Assembly (NCBI RefSeq): GCF_009689005.1
Contig: NZ_AP021879.1
Location: forward strand, 6,047,724 to 6,111,723
DNA length: 64,000 nucleotides
Direction of reading: 5' to 3'
Source: Desulfosarcina ovata subsp. ovata
Lineage (GTDB): Bacteria; Desulfobacterota; Desulfobacteria; Desulfobacterales; Desulfosarcinaceae
Part shown: piece after piece, positions 44,301 through 51,758 of the stretch
Layout: each line of letters opens with the position of its first letter
How positions within the stretch are numbered: position 1 is the first letter of the stretch
The notes under the pieces: generated by a model
Database searches by the model: none
Told to the model about the DNA's origin: nothing
Seen by the model: the letters and a program-made list of their open reading frames with translations, nothing else
Position numbers and translations under genes: made by a program

Positions 44301-45748
44301 TGACGCCCACGGACGACAGCTATGTTGTCGAGGGATCCCCGAGTTCCAACAAAGGGTCCAAAACGAGCATGTACATACAGAGTTCTGCCAGTAGTAATGA
44401 TCGCATCTGGATGAAGTTCGATCTGGGCGGCCAAGTACCGACCGGTGCCACCGTGACCGCTGCCACCTTAAGCATGTATCAATGGTACCCCTCCGGACAG
44501 GGCGCCGATATGGATGCTTCTGTATATGGAAGTTCCGATAATGACTGGGATGAGGATTCCATCACCTGGAACAATCAACCCTCCTGGGAGTCCGCCGCCG
44601 ATGACACCGCCACCCTCGAAGAAGGAGAAAAGGCCTGGTATGAATGGGGCGTGGCAACCTACGTTCAGACCGAGGTCGCGAGCGGCGACGATATCATCTC
44701 CTTCGTGGTCAAGCCTGCAACCGAAGATGCCGGCACCACATCCTTCTATGTTTTCTATGGCAAGGAGTTCACTTCATCCTACGCGCCGTCACTGGAAGTC
44801 TCTTACGAAATCGCGGCGGGCAGCCAGGAGGATGCCCAACCGGTCAGCGTGGCCTTTTACTATCGCTATTCCGCGGATAGTGTGACCTGGGGCGCGTGGA
44901 CGGCCATCGGCACGGACGGGGATTCGTCTGACGATTGGTCGCTCGGCTTCAGCTACGGGGACGGGTACGGTTACTACGAATTCTACTCCGTAGCCACCGA
45001 CGAGGACGGTAACGTCGAGGACGCGCCGGTACGGGCTGATGCATCGGTCCGTTACGTCTCCGGGTCGAACACCGCGGCCAGCGTGACCCCGGTTTCGAGC
45101 ATCGCCGACGGAACAACCGACGTGGATGGCAATGTCTGGTTGAGCGTGACCGTTGCCGACAGTGACAACGATACGGTAGGGGTGTGCTTTTATACTGCCA
45201 GCGGGGAAGAAATCGACTGCGTGGAAAACGTGGCCTCCGGCCAGACCGCATCGGTGGCCTGGACCGGCCTGGACGAGGCAACCGCATACGGCTGGTATGC
45301 GGTTGTCGATGACGGAACGGAAACGGCCCCATCCGAGACCTGGTCCTTTAGCACGACCAACAGCGCACCTTCGGTGACGAGCGGTTCCTCCGATCCGGGT
45401 ACGACACAAGCCACCCTTACCGTGACCGTCAGCGATACGGACAGCAACCAATCCCTGGATGTCTATTTTTATGACGGCGCCGGCACCCTGATCGGTTCCC
45501 AGACAGACGTTGATTCGGGCGAAAGTGCCAGTGTCCTTTGGGATGGCCTGACCGCCAACACCGAATACAGTTGGTACGTAGAGGTCTACGACGGAATGGA
45601 GACCGTTATTTCCGACACCTGGACCTTTACCACGGCGGCGGGTACGTCCATACCGGCGGTCCCGGCCATGGACGTTTTCGGCATGCTGGCGACAACTGCT
45701 TCCCTGTTGCTGGCGGGCGCCGTTTGGATCAGGCGTCAGCAGTCTTAG
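41384..45748 (+). CDS. Surface 5'-nucleotidase/metallophosphoesterase with two DNRLRE domains and IPTL-like anchor
   Basis: 1454 residues. Order: signal peptide (1-25); DNRLRE-type beta domain (about 27-198); metallophosphoesterase (about 205-500) with HVNDAH (Asp214, His216), VDAGDVSEG, VVGNHDVRF and VVAGHWHTWD; 5'-nucleotidase C-terminal domain (about 505-700) with QTGGSIRRD; an unrecognised region (700-960); a second DNRLRE domain (about 969-1140); fibronectin-III-like repeats (about 1150-1415); and a C-terminal SIPAVPAMDVFGMLATTAS helix ending WIRRQQS, like IPTL-CTERM sorting signals. All metal motifs look intact. Predicted to hydrolyse extracellular nucleotides for phosphate or nucleoside uptake while held on the surface. 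The start has GAGGTG upstream. Confidence 0.92.
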   Translation: MRYLQFLLLCSSLFLLPFSTFAIAGQVDIGSTADAQVVEGYSSINYGSQTSMYVGSGSSSYGDERIWVKFDLEGQLPDGATITSAKLLLYCWRSDGPTTIAATAHAATDGWTETGITWDDQPSFTTTSLDSQTLTAGDEDRWFTWDITSHVQTEYAGDGIVSVVVKANPEDQSSASSYGFDGKEYSSSIAPRLRIEYEGEWPQTNNFKIFHVNDAHSRLVPHDFDFPGQDDFPVLEKAGGAAYLAAKMLELKAANPDSLIVDAGDVSEGSPLGDLRGNGGALDFFNALDTELKALGGRGIDAMVVGNHDVRFQSYITNMENASFPIISMNICQEGTQTPYFDAYTIVTLGNGVKVGILGYTTDESSYLGEETEDLLDVVTAVWDDDDSSTINIKDYVNTLRTTEGCDVVVLLSHIGHSRIVSGSDALIEDSGGVDPPEVVVAGHWHTWDEKAWQPAQLNYKTTLVEAASYLQYIGELEVTGDGKYVDATKHAIRSDEITPNAAVATVIDNLVAEYNANSPTYGLDQVIGYSATDLTMDKDKWWTVSEYPWNATNAVGAWITDAMAWKLNANGITVDLAIQTGGSIRRDVPKGEITYTEIYEAYPWQDDEMVQVQMTGQQIWDFIQADYCGTSISDGWKVTAEDGTITGITYNGSDIGLSTSYHVIISDYMVAHEGDISFSNTNYTGYSIRQSVIDFTAQYTEASPMYPNGIEDRYDLDTELAGGFKAVVLFVADSENQPYHEDGFIRLLSATDETLLRRGKYGLSDLVNSDGSINKDHQFSETMLYRGHLGFLDGKYRHGDIIEVWGEGGFYEGVPEFVSEEGVVSDGVELKVVDHDESLALPEVMSGFAAFWDEWHENHYVKLYVQKTGDNTVADADGETQTIYQADAYDTKTLPGNVGDVLELTGVQTTEDYTGRRFRCHTAAMASDQGVTSYPANSSVDAISSAETSASSITLTATASDVGAASSGTVVVTPTDDSYVVEGSPSSNKGSKTSMYIQSSASSNDRIWMKFDLGGQVPTGATVTAATLSMYQWYPSGQGADMDASVYGSSDNDWDEDSITWNNQPSWESAADDTATLEEGEKAWYEWGVATYVQTEVASGDDIISFVVKPATEDAGTTSFYVFYGKEFTSSYAPSLEVSYEIAAGSQEDAQPVSVAFYYRYSADSVTWGAWTAIGTDGDSSDDWSLGFSYGDGYGYYEFYSVATDEDGNVEDAPVRADASVRYVSGSNTAASVTPVSSIADGTTDVDGNVWLSVTVADSDNDTVGVCFYTASGEEIDCVENVASGQTASVAWTGLDEATAYGWYAVVDDGTETAPSETWSFSTTNSAPSVTSGSSDPGTTQATLTVTVSDTDSNQSLDVYFYDGAGTLIGSQTDVDSGESASVLWDGLTANTEYSWYVEVYDGMETVISDTWTFTTAAGTSIPAVPAMDVFGMLATTASLLLAGAVWIRRQQS

Positions 45749-45764
45749 TATACAAGACTGGGGA

Positions 45765-47168
45765 TCAGTGGCCAAAAGGGGCGCTGCAGGTGAGCGTCGA
45801 CGGGAAGACCTTGCCCGGGTTGAGAATCCCGTTGGGGTCCAGCAGCCCCTTGATCTGCCGCATCAGGTTCAGGGTGGGCGCGTCGAGGTTCCAGCCGATT
45901 TGGTTGCGCTTGATCAGCCCGATGCCGTGTTCGGCGGCGATGCGTCCCTCCAGGGCGATGGCGTCCTTGAGGATCGCCGCCCGGGCCTGTGTGAGCGCTT
46001 CGTGGGGCGTGTTTTTGTCGTGTGGCGCCAGGCTGACGTGGATATTGCCGTCACCGGCATGACCGAAACAGACGATGAACGCACCGGTTTCCTTGGCAAT
46101 GTCATCGATGCGCCGCACCATCTTGGGTACCCGGGCGATGGGAACGGCGATATCTTCCTCTTCCCAGCGGGGCCACACCAGCCCCAGCGCGGCGTGGATG
46201 GCGCGTCGCGATTGCCACAGGCGCTCCTGGTCGGCCACATCCCTGGCTACGTCCACGCTGAGGGCGCGGTTGGCCGTGCATACCGCCTGGACCCGTTTGA
46301 TGCCGGTCTCGATCGCATGGGGGGTGCCGTCCACTTCGATGAGCAGCACCGCTTCGGCATCAACGGGCAATCCGGTATCCTGGTATTGGGTCACCGCCCG
46401 GATGCAGTGCTTGTCCATGAATTCCATGGTGGTGGGGATGATGCCCGACTTGATCACATCGGCGATGGTCTGGGCCGCCGCTTCCATGGCGCCGAAGGCG
46501 GCCAGCAGGGTCTGCTTGCCCTCCGGCAGGGGCAGCAGCTTGAGCACGGCCCGGGTGATCACCCCGAGGGTTCCCTCCGAGCCCACGAAGAGACGGGTCA
46601 GGTCGTAGCCGACCACATCCTTGATGCAGCGTGAACCGGTGTGGATGATCTCGCCATTGGCCAGCACCACTTCCAGCCCCATGACGAAGTCTTTGGTGAC
46701 GCCGTACTTCACCGCCCGCATGCCACCGGCATTTTCGGCCAGGTTGCCACCAATCGTACAAATATCCATACTCGCCGGATCGGGGGGATAGAACAGCCCC
46801 TTGGCCTCCACGGCGGCATGCAGCCGGGCGGTGATCACCCCCGGCTGGACGATGGCCTGAAGATTGTCGGTATCCACGCTGATGATCCGGTTCATGCGGT
46901 TCATGGTCATGACGATGCCGCCGGAAAGGGGAACGGCGCCGCCGGTCAGACCGCTGCCGGCCCCCCGGGGAACGATGGGGATGCGGTGGGTGTTGGCGAT
47001 GGCCAGGATTTCGGAGACCGCTTCGGCCGTTTCCGGAAAGGCCACCGCCTCGGGCAGGCAGGCCCCCTCGCTGGCATCGAAGGCGTAGGTCAGGCAGTCT
47101 TCTCTCTCTTCCAGGAAATTCTCCGGTCCGAGCAGTTGGCGCAATTGGCGTCTGGCGTTGTCTTGCAT
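45765..47168 (-). CDS. glcD: FAD-linked 2-hydroxyacid oxidase (GlcD type)
   Basis: 467 residues. FAD-binding PCMH domain (about 40-215): PRGAGSGLTGGAVPLSGGIVM, then GGNLAENAGGMRAVKYGVTKDFVMG and GYDLTRLFVGSEGTLGVIT. C-terminal FAD-oxidase domain with FGHAGDGNIHV and GEHGIG-like RIAAEHGIGLIKR, with the catalytic His. This is the pattern of glycolate oxidase subunit GlcD and D-lactate dehydrogenases; the two cannot be separated by sequence alone. No partner Fe-S subunit (GlcF/LldE) is adjacent. The start at 47168 has only a weak ribosome site. It follows the ABC transporter genes by 64 bases and is the last gene of the run. Confidence 0.9.
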   Translation of the reverse strand: MQDNARRQLRQLLGPENFLEEREDCLTYAFDASEGACLPEAVAFPETAEAVSEILAIANTHRIPIVPRGAGSGLTGGAVPLSGGIVMTMNRMNRIISVDTDNLQAIVQPGVITARLHAAVEAKGLFYPPDPASMDICTIGGNLAENAGGMRAVKYGVTKDFVMGLEVVLANGEIIHTGSRCIKDVVGYDLTRLFVGSEGTLGVITRAVLKLLPLPEGKQTLLAAFGAMEAAAQTIADVIKSGIIPTTMEFMDKHCIRAVTQYQDTGLPVDAEAVLLIEVDGTPHAIETGIKRVQAVCTANRALSVDVARDVADQERLWQSRRAIHAALGLVWPRWEEEDIAVPIARVPKMVRRIDDIAKETGAFIVCFGHAGDGNIHVSLAPHDKNTPHEALTQARAAILKDAIALEGRIAAEHGIGLIKRNQIGWNLDAPTLNLMRQIKGLLDPNGILNPGKVFPSTLTCSAPFGH

Positions 47169-47232
47169 GGGGTAATTTTTTCTCTTCTGACTCGTCTTTT
47201 CCGGATGTCGCCGGCCTTGGACCGGTTGGCGG

Positions 47233-47922
47233 CTATCGCGTTGCGGTTTCCGGGTTTTCCAGCCCCGGCGTTTCAAATCGTTTGCCCACATGGTGCAGGA
47301 CGATGCTGGCCAGTCCCACGACCACCAGGTAGATGAGGGCCACGATAATATACGTGGAGATGGGCGCGAAGGTGCGGCTGGAAATAATTTTGGCCTTGCC
47401 CATCAGGTCGGGCACGGCGATGAGGAAAACCACCGCCGTATATTTGATGATGGCGATCATCTCGTTGGACCAGGACGGCAGGACCAGCCGCAGGGCCTGG
47501 GGCAGGATGATGTGGCGGATGGCCGTCAGCCGGCTCATACCGATAGCCCGGGCCGCGGTCATCTGGCCGCTACCCACGGCCTGAAGGGCGCCGCGCAGGT
47601 ATTCGGCCTGATAGGCACCACTGTTGAGCCCCAGGGTCAGGTAGGCCGCGGCAAGCCGTGAAAAGGTCAGCCCCAGGTCGGGAAGGCCGTAGTAAACCAC
47701 GAAGAGCTGGACCAGCAGGGGCGTTCCGCGGAACAGGTTGATGTAAGCGCCGGCCAGGCGCCGCAGCCAGACACTGCCGTAAACACGCAAAAGGGCGACC
47801 GGCAGGCCGACCACCAGGCCGATGAGAAGTGCGCCGCCGGCGATCTTAAGCGTGACCCCGGTGCCCTGGATCAGGTCGGGAAGGACCTTTTGGCAGAATG
47901 CGAAAAACTCACCGATGGGCAT
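47233..47922 (-). CDS. Polar amino-acid ABC transporter permease
   Basis: 229 residues, HisM/GlnP type. About five membrane helices; the EAA loop reads GSGQMTAARAIGMSRLTAIRHIILPQALRLVLP near 118-150. It lies 18 bases after the ATPase gene in the order binding protein - permease - ATPase - permease. Together with the permease at 48740 it probably forms the heterodimeric membrane channel. Confidence 0.94.
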   Translation of the reverse strand: MPIGEFFAFCQKVLPDLIQGTGVTLKIAGGALLIGLVVGLPVALLRVYGSVWLRRLAGAYINLFRGTPLLVQLFVVYYGLPDLGLTFSRLAAAYLTLGLNSGAYQAEYLRGALQAVGSGQMTAARAIGMSRLTAIRHIILPQALRLVLPSWSNEMIAIIKYTAVVFLIAVPDLMGKAKIISSRTFAPISTYIIVALIYLVVVGLASIVLHHVGKRFETPGLENPETATR

Positions 47923-47940
47923 GCCGTTATTCTCCCGCCA

Positions 47941-48729
47941 TCATGATGGGGCCCCGTCGATGGCCGCCGGAAGCTCTCCACCGCCATGGGCGCGCCTGAT
48001 CGTGGAGAGAAACTGCCGGGCGCGCTCCGTCCGGGGATGGTTGAAAAACGACGCCGGCGCCCCCTCCTCGACAATGTGGCCGCCCTCCATGAATATGATG
48101 CGATGGGCCACCTCGCGGGCAAAGCCCATCTCGTGGGTCACCACCAGCATGGTCATGCCCTCGGTGGCCAGTTTCTGCATGACGCCGAGCACCTCGCCGG
48201 TCAATTCCGGGTCGAGGGCCGAGGTGGGTTCGTCAAAGAGCATGATGGCCGGGTCCATGCCCAGGGCCCGGGCAATGGCCACGCGCTGTTTCTGCCCGCC
48301 GGAAAGCTGGGCCGGGTATTTTGGCGCATGCTCGACCATACCCACGCGTTCCAGTTCGAAAAATCCCTTACGGCGGGCGTCGTCACGCTTCATGCCCAGC
48401 ACCTGGGTCAGGCCGATGGTCACATTGTCCAGGGCCGTGAGATGGTTGAAGAGGTTGAATTCCTGGAAGACCATACCGATCTGCTGCCGCACGCGGTTGA
48501 CGTTGACGCCGGGGGCGGTGATCGTTTCATCGGCCAGCCGGATCTGCCCGGCAGTGGGGCGGGTGAGCAGGTTGATGCATTGCAGCAGGGTGCTTTTGCC
48601 GGTACCGCTGGGGCCGACGACGACAATGACCTCCTTGGGCCGCACCGCCAGGGAAATGCCTTTGATGATCGTTGTCTCGCCAAAGGATTTGTGCAGGTCG
48701 GTGATTTCGAGGATCGCTTTTTCAGGCAT
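47941..48729 (-). CDS. Polar amino-acid ABC transporter ATP-binding protein
   Basis: 262 residues. Walker A VVVGPSGTGKSTLLQCIN near 35, Q-loop QIGMVFQEFNLF, signature LSGGQKQRVAIARAL, Walker B IMLFDEPTSALDPEL and the switch VTHEMG. Typical of the GlnQ/HisP subfamily. The start at 48729 (MPEKAILEI) is chosen over the longer frame from 48795. It lies 10 bases after the permease gene upstream of it. The C-terminal 20 residues are an extension. Confidence 0.95.
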   Translation of the reverse strand: MPEKAILEITDLHKSFGETTIIKGISLAVRPKEVIVVVGPSGTGKSTLLQCINLLTRPTAGQIRLADETITAPGVNVNRVRQQIGMVFQEFNLFNHLTALDNVTIGLTQVLGMKRDDARRKGFFELERVGMVEHAPKYPAQLSGGQKQRVAIARALGMDPAIMLFDEPTSALDPELTGEVLGVMQKLATEGMTMLVVTHEMGFAREVAHRIIFMEGGHIVEEGAPASFFNHPRTERARQFLSTIRRAHGGGELPAAIDGAPS

Positions 48730-48739
48730 CGGGCGCTTT

Positions 48740-49393
48740 CTACTGGATGATTTTATAGCGGCGCTCCAGGCTCCCCAGAAGGCGGCTGGCCACAAGAGTG
48801 AAAACGAGATAAAAGGCCGCCGCGGTACCGAAGGCCAGAAACGGCTCCAGGGTGCGGGCGCTGACCCACTGGGCCCGCCGCAGCAGTTCTGGTACTCCGA
48901 TCACGTAGACCAGGGTGGAATCCTTGAGCACCAGGGTGAACTCGTTGACCCAGGCCGGTATGGCGATGCGGATGGCCTGGGGCAGGATGATGCTGCGGAT
49001 GGCGGTGAAACGGCCCATGCCGATGGCCCGGGCGGCGATCATCTGGCCCGGCGGCACCGAGAGGATCGCCCCGCGGAAAATTTCGGACTGGTAGGCCCCG
49101 CTGGCCACACCCAGGGCGATGGCGCCGGAGAGAAAGGGGGACAGGTCGACCAGTTCGGCAATCACGAAATAGAGGATGAAGATGATCACCACCACCGGTA
49201 CGGCGCGCACCGCCATGCTGTAGGCCGCCGCCAGCGGACGCAGAAACGGACCGCCGTAGATCCGCATCACGGCCATCAGGGTTCCGATGAAAAACCCGAT
49301 GGCCAGCGCAATGAGGGTAACGGAGACCGTGATGCCCAACCCGGGAACCAGGTAGTGCAGGATGGTTAAAAATGTTTGGGGCAGTTCATGCAT
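48740..49393 (-). CDS. Polar amino-acid ABC transporter permease
   Basis: 217 residues, HisM type, about five helices with the EAA loop PPGQMIAARAIGMGRFTAIRSIILPQAIRIAIPAW. It lies between the binding-protein gene, with a stem-loop in the gap, and the ATPase. It is a paralogue of the permease at 47233. Confidence 0.94.
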   Translation of the reverse strand: MHELPQTFLTILHYLVPGLGITVSVTLIALAIGFFIGTLMAVMRIYGGPFLRPLAAAYSMAVRAVPVVVIIFILYFVIAELVDLSPFLSGAIALGVASGAYQSEIFRGAILSVPPGQMIAARAIGMGRFTAIRSIILPQAIRIAIPAWVNEFTLVLKDSTLVYVIGVPELLRRAQWVSARTLEPFLAFGTAAAFYLVFTLVASRLLGSLERRYKIIQ

Positions 49394-49425
49394 CGTCGAT
49401 CCATTCTATGGATACCAAATGAATA

Positions 49426-49462
49426 CGGACGCCCAAGCCCCTTCGACGGGCTTGGACGTCCG
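49426..49462 (-). promoter_or_regulatory. Stem-loop between binding-protein and permease genes
   Basis: CCAAGCCC (49433-49440) pairs with GGGCTTGG (49448-49455), extended by CGGAC/GTCCG at the base. It stands in the 92-base gap after the binding-protein stop. A 3' stabilising stem-loop here is a known way to keep the binding protein more abundant than the channel; that role is inferred. Confidence 0.65.
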
Positions 49463-49485
49463 TGTCATTGCTTTGGATCTGACAA

Positions 49486-50283
49486 TCAATCGATACCGAA
49501 GGCCTTCTTCTGCTGGTCGATCCAGCCGTCCTGCTGGAGTTGGCCGATCACACGGTCCAGTTCGGCCTTGAGGGCGGTTTCACCTTCGGGCAGGGCCAGG
49601 CATTGGCCGGCGGCCACGGTTTCCGTGGTCACCAGGGCAATCTTCAGCTTGTCCATTTTGGCGGCCAGGTCCTTGGCCGGTTTGTATTGGATGAGCAACA
49701 GGTCGATCCGTCCGGCGGCCAGGTCCAGACCGGCGTTGTCCACCCGTTCATACTGAAACAGATCCTCCTCGGGAGTCAGGCCGGTTTCGACCAGATTTTT
49801 GCGGATCCAGGTCTCCTGGATGGTTCCGGTCTGGGTGCCGATTTTCCGTCCGGCGGCGTCCTTGGGCGTGGTCATCTGGACGTCGGCCTTGGTGGAGGTG
49901 ACAAAGGCATCCTTGACGAAGTTATACGGAATAGAGAAGTCGACGGTTTTGTCCCGCTCGGCAGTTCCCTGCATGGCGGCGGCCACCAGGTCGATCTTTT
50001 TGTTCTGCACGGCGGCGATCAGGGTGTCGAAGCCCATATCCTTGATTTCCACCTCGACCCCCATGCGTTTGGCGACTTCGCGGACCAGCGCCATGTCAAA
50101 ACCGACGAATTTGCCGCTGTCGTCAACGGATTCGTAAGGCGGGTAGTCGGCTGACGTGCCGACAATCAGCTTTCCGCGCGCCTTGATGACGTTGAGCTGA
50201 TCGTCTGCCAGCGCCGGCGTTGTACCGGCCACGATCAGCATTACCATTGCCAGTGCCATCGAAATTTCATGTAACCGTTTCAT
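49486..50283 (-). CDS. Periplasmic amino-acid-binding protein
   Basis: 265 residues. Signal peptide about 1-26 (ALAMVMLIVAGTTPALA). The mature protein is a type II binding protein of the SBP_bac_3 family: LIVGTSADYPPYESVDDSGKFVGFDMALVREVAKRMG, then IDLVAAAMQGTAERDKTVDFSIPY. It captures a polar amino acid or related solute for the ABC importer genes downstream. The ligand is not evident. It is the first gene of the minus-strand run. Confidence 0.95.
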   Translation of the reverse strand: MKRLHEISMALAMVMLIVAGTTPALADDQLNVIKARGKLIVGTSADYPPYESVDDSGKFVGFDMALVREVAKRMGVEVEIKDMGFDTLIAAVQNKKIDLVAAAMQGTAERDKTVDFSIPYNFVKDAFVTSTKADVQMTTPKDAAGRKIGTQTGTIQETWIRKNLVETGLTPEEDLFQYERVDNAGLDLAAGRIDLLLIQYKPAKDLAAKMDKLKIALVTTETVAAGQCLALPEGETALKAELDRVIGQLQQDGWIDQQKKAFGID

Positions 50284-50600
50284 GCGACCCTTCCTTATTT
50301 AAGTTTATCCATTTCAATTAGTGCAAATTCGTGTTCCTGACAACAGCTAAATCCCCGGCGCTGTGGATCATCAATTGATGGGCCGGCCGGGAACGGATGT
50401 CGGTGCCGCCCAACGCTTCACGCGGTTTCACCGGCGGTGTGACCATCATGATGGTGGTCGGATCGAGATAAACGATCAGACCGAAATTCAGAAGATACCT
50501 TTACAAAAATTTTACGTTTTGATCTATTCACAATTCTTGTACAATCCGAAATATTGGTTTAATTTATTTGGCTTAAAACAAAGATCAAAAGAGGAGTAGA
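50284..50600. other. 317-bp AT-rich divergent promoter region
   Basis: Separates the binding-protein gene (minus) from the KAS III-like gene (plus). It is AT-rich at 50490-50590. A TTTACA (50500-50505), 17 bases, TCTATT (50523-50528) set is a candidate promoter for the plus-strand gene. I see no other feature. Confidence 0.5.
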
Positions 50601-51662
50601 ATGCCGACTTCGATTATTACCTCTACGGGGTGCTGCATCCCTTCCCATATTGTTTATAACGATCAATTCCTGGAAAATACATTTTATGATCCGGACGGAC
50701 AACGGTTGGAAAAGACCAATCCGGAAATCATTCAGACCCTGTACAATATTACCGGGATCCAGCAGCGCCGCGTTATCGGCGACGAGGTCACCAACACCGA
50801 TATCGCTTACGAAGCAGCGGCTCAGGCCCTGGAGGGGCATGACCGGGAGACCCTGGATTACATTATCGTGGCCCAGAATTTCGGCGATGTGCGCAACGGC
50901 AACCTGCGCACCGACATGGTGCCGACCATCGCCGCGCGGGTCAAGCACCGGCTGCGCATCAAAAATCCATATACGGTGGCCTATGATATTCCCTTCGGTT
51001 GTCCCGGTTGGCTCCAGGGCATGGTCATGGCCGACTACTACATCCGTTCCGGAGATGCCAGACGGGTACTGGTGATCGGTGCCGAAACCCTTTCACGGGT
51101 ATCGGACCCCCACGATGTGGACTGCATGATTTTCGCCGACGGTGCCGGCGCCACGCTGGTGGAGGCGGGTGATACGAAGGGCGGCATCCTTTCCCATGTC
51201 ACCCGCAGCGATACCTATGACAAGGCCTGGCTATTGCGGCTGGAACCCTCCTACGATCATACCCGCGATCGGGATGAACTATATATCAAAATGGACGGCC
51301 ATGATATTTACAAATATGCGTTGAAGACGGTCCCGCAGGTGGTAAAGCAGGCATTGGAAAAAGCGGGGCTGGATCTTGAGGATGCCAGCAAGATTCTCAT
51401 GCACCAGGCCAACGCCAAAATGGACCACGCCATCCTGACCCGTCTTTTCAAACTCTATGGTATGACATCCATCCCCGAGACAATCATGCCGATGATCATC
51501 CACTGGGCCGGCAACAGTTCCGTCGCCACCATCCCCACGTTGCTCGATCTGCTGCTGAAAGGGGAGTTGGACGGGCATCGGGTTGCCTCCGGCGATAACC
51601 TGGTTTTCGCTTCCGTTGGGGCGGGTATGAACGTCAACGCCATGGTTTATCAACTGCCTTGA
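50601..51662 (+). CDS. Beta-ketoacyl-ACP synthase III-like (FabH/thiolase-fold) enzyme
   Basis: 353 residues. Catalytic triad visible: Cys134 in IPFGCPGWLQG, His268 in MHQANAKMD and Asn305 in HWAGNSSVATIP. This makes it a functional-looking KAS III-type condensing enzyme. FabH itself starts fatty-acid synthesis from acetyl-CoA and malonyl-ACP; related enzymes make alkyl ketones, olefins or pyrones. No acyl-carrier protein or fabD/fabG cluster is adjacent, so it may be a specialised paralogue. GAGGAG lies upstream of the ATG. It converges with the MaoC-SDR gene. Confidence 0.9.
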   Translation: MPTSIITSTGCCIPSHIVYNDQFLENTFYDPDGQRLEKTNPEIIQTLYNITGIQQRRVIGDEVTNTDIAYEAAAQALEGHDRETLDYIIVAQNFGDVRNGNLRTDMVPTIAARVKHRLRIKNPYTVAYDIPFGCPGWLQGMVMADYYIRSGDARRVLVIGAETLSRVSDPHDVDCMIFADGAGATLVEAGDTKGGILSHVTRSDTYDKAWLLRLEPSYDHTRDRDELYIKMDGHDIYKYALKTVPQVVKQALEKAGLDLEDASKILMHQANAKMDHAILTRLFKLYGMTSIPETIMPMIIHWAGNSSVATIPTLLDLLLKGELDGHRVASGDNLVFASVGAGMNVNAMVYQLP

Positions 51663-51758
51663 GCCCACCTTTTTCCCTTCTTCCTCAAATCGACCGATTC
51701 CTTTGGGGCACCGAAGATCAGGTAAATCGGAACAACTGTTCGACAAGCTGGGACTTCA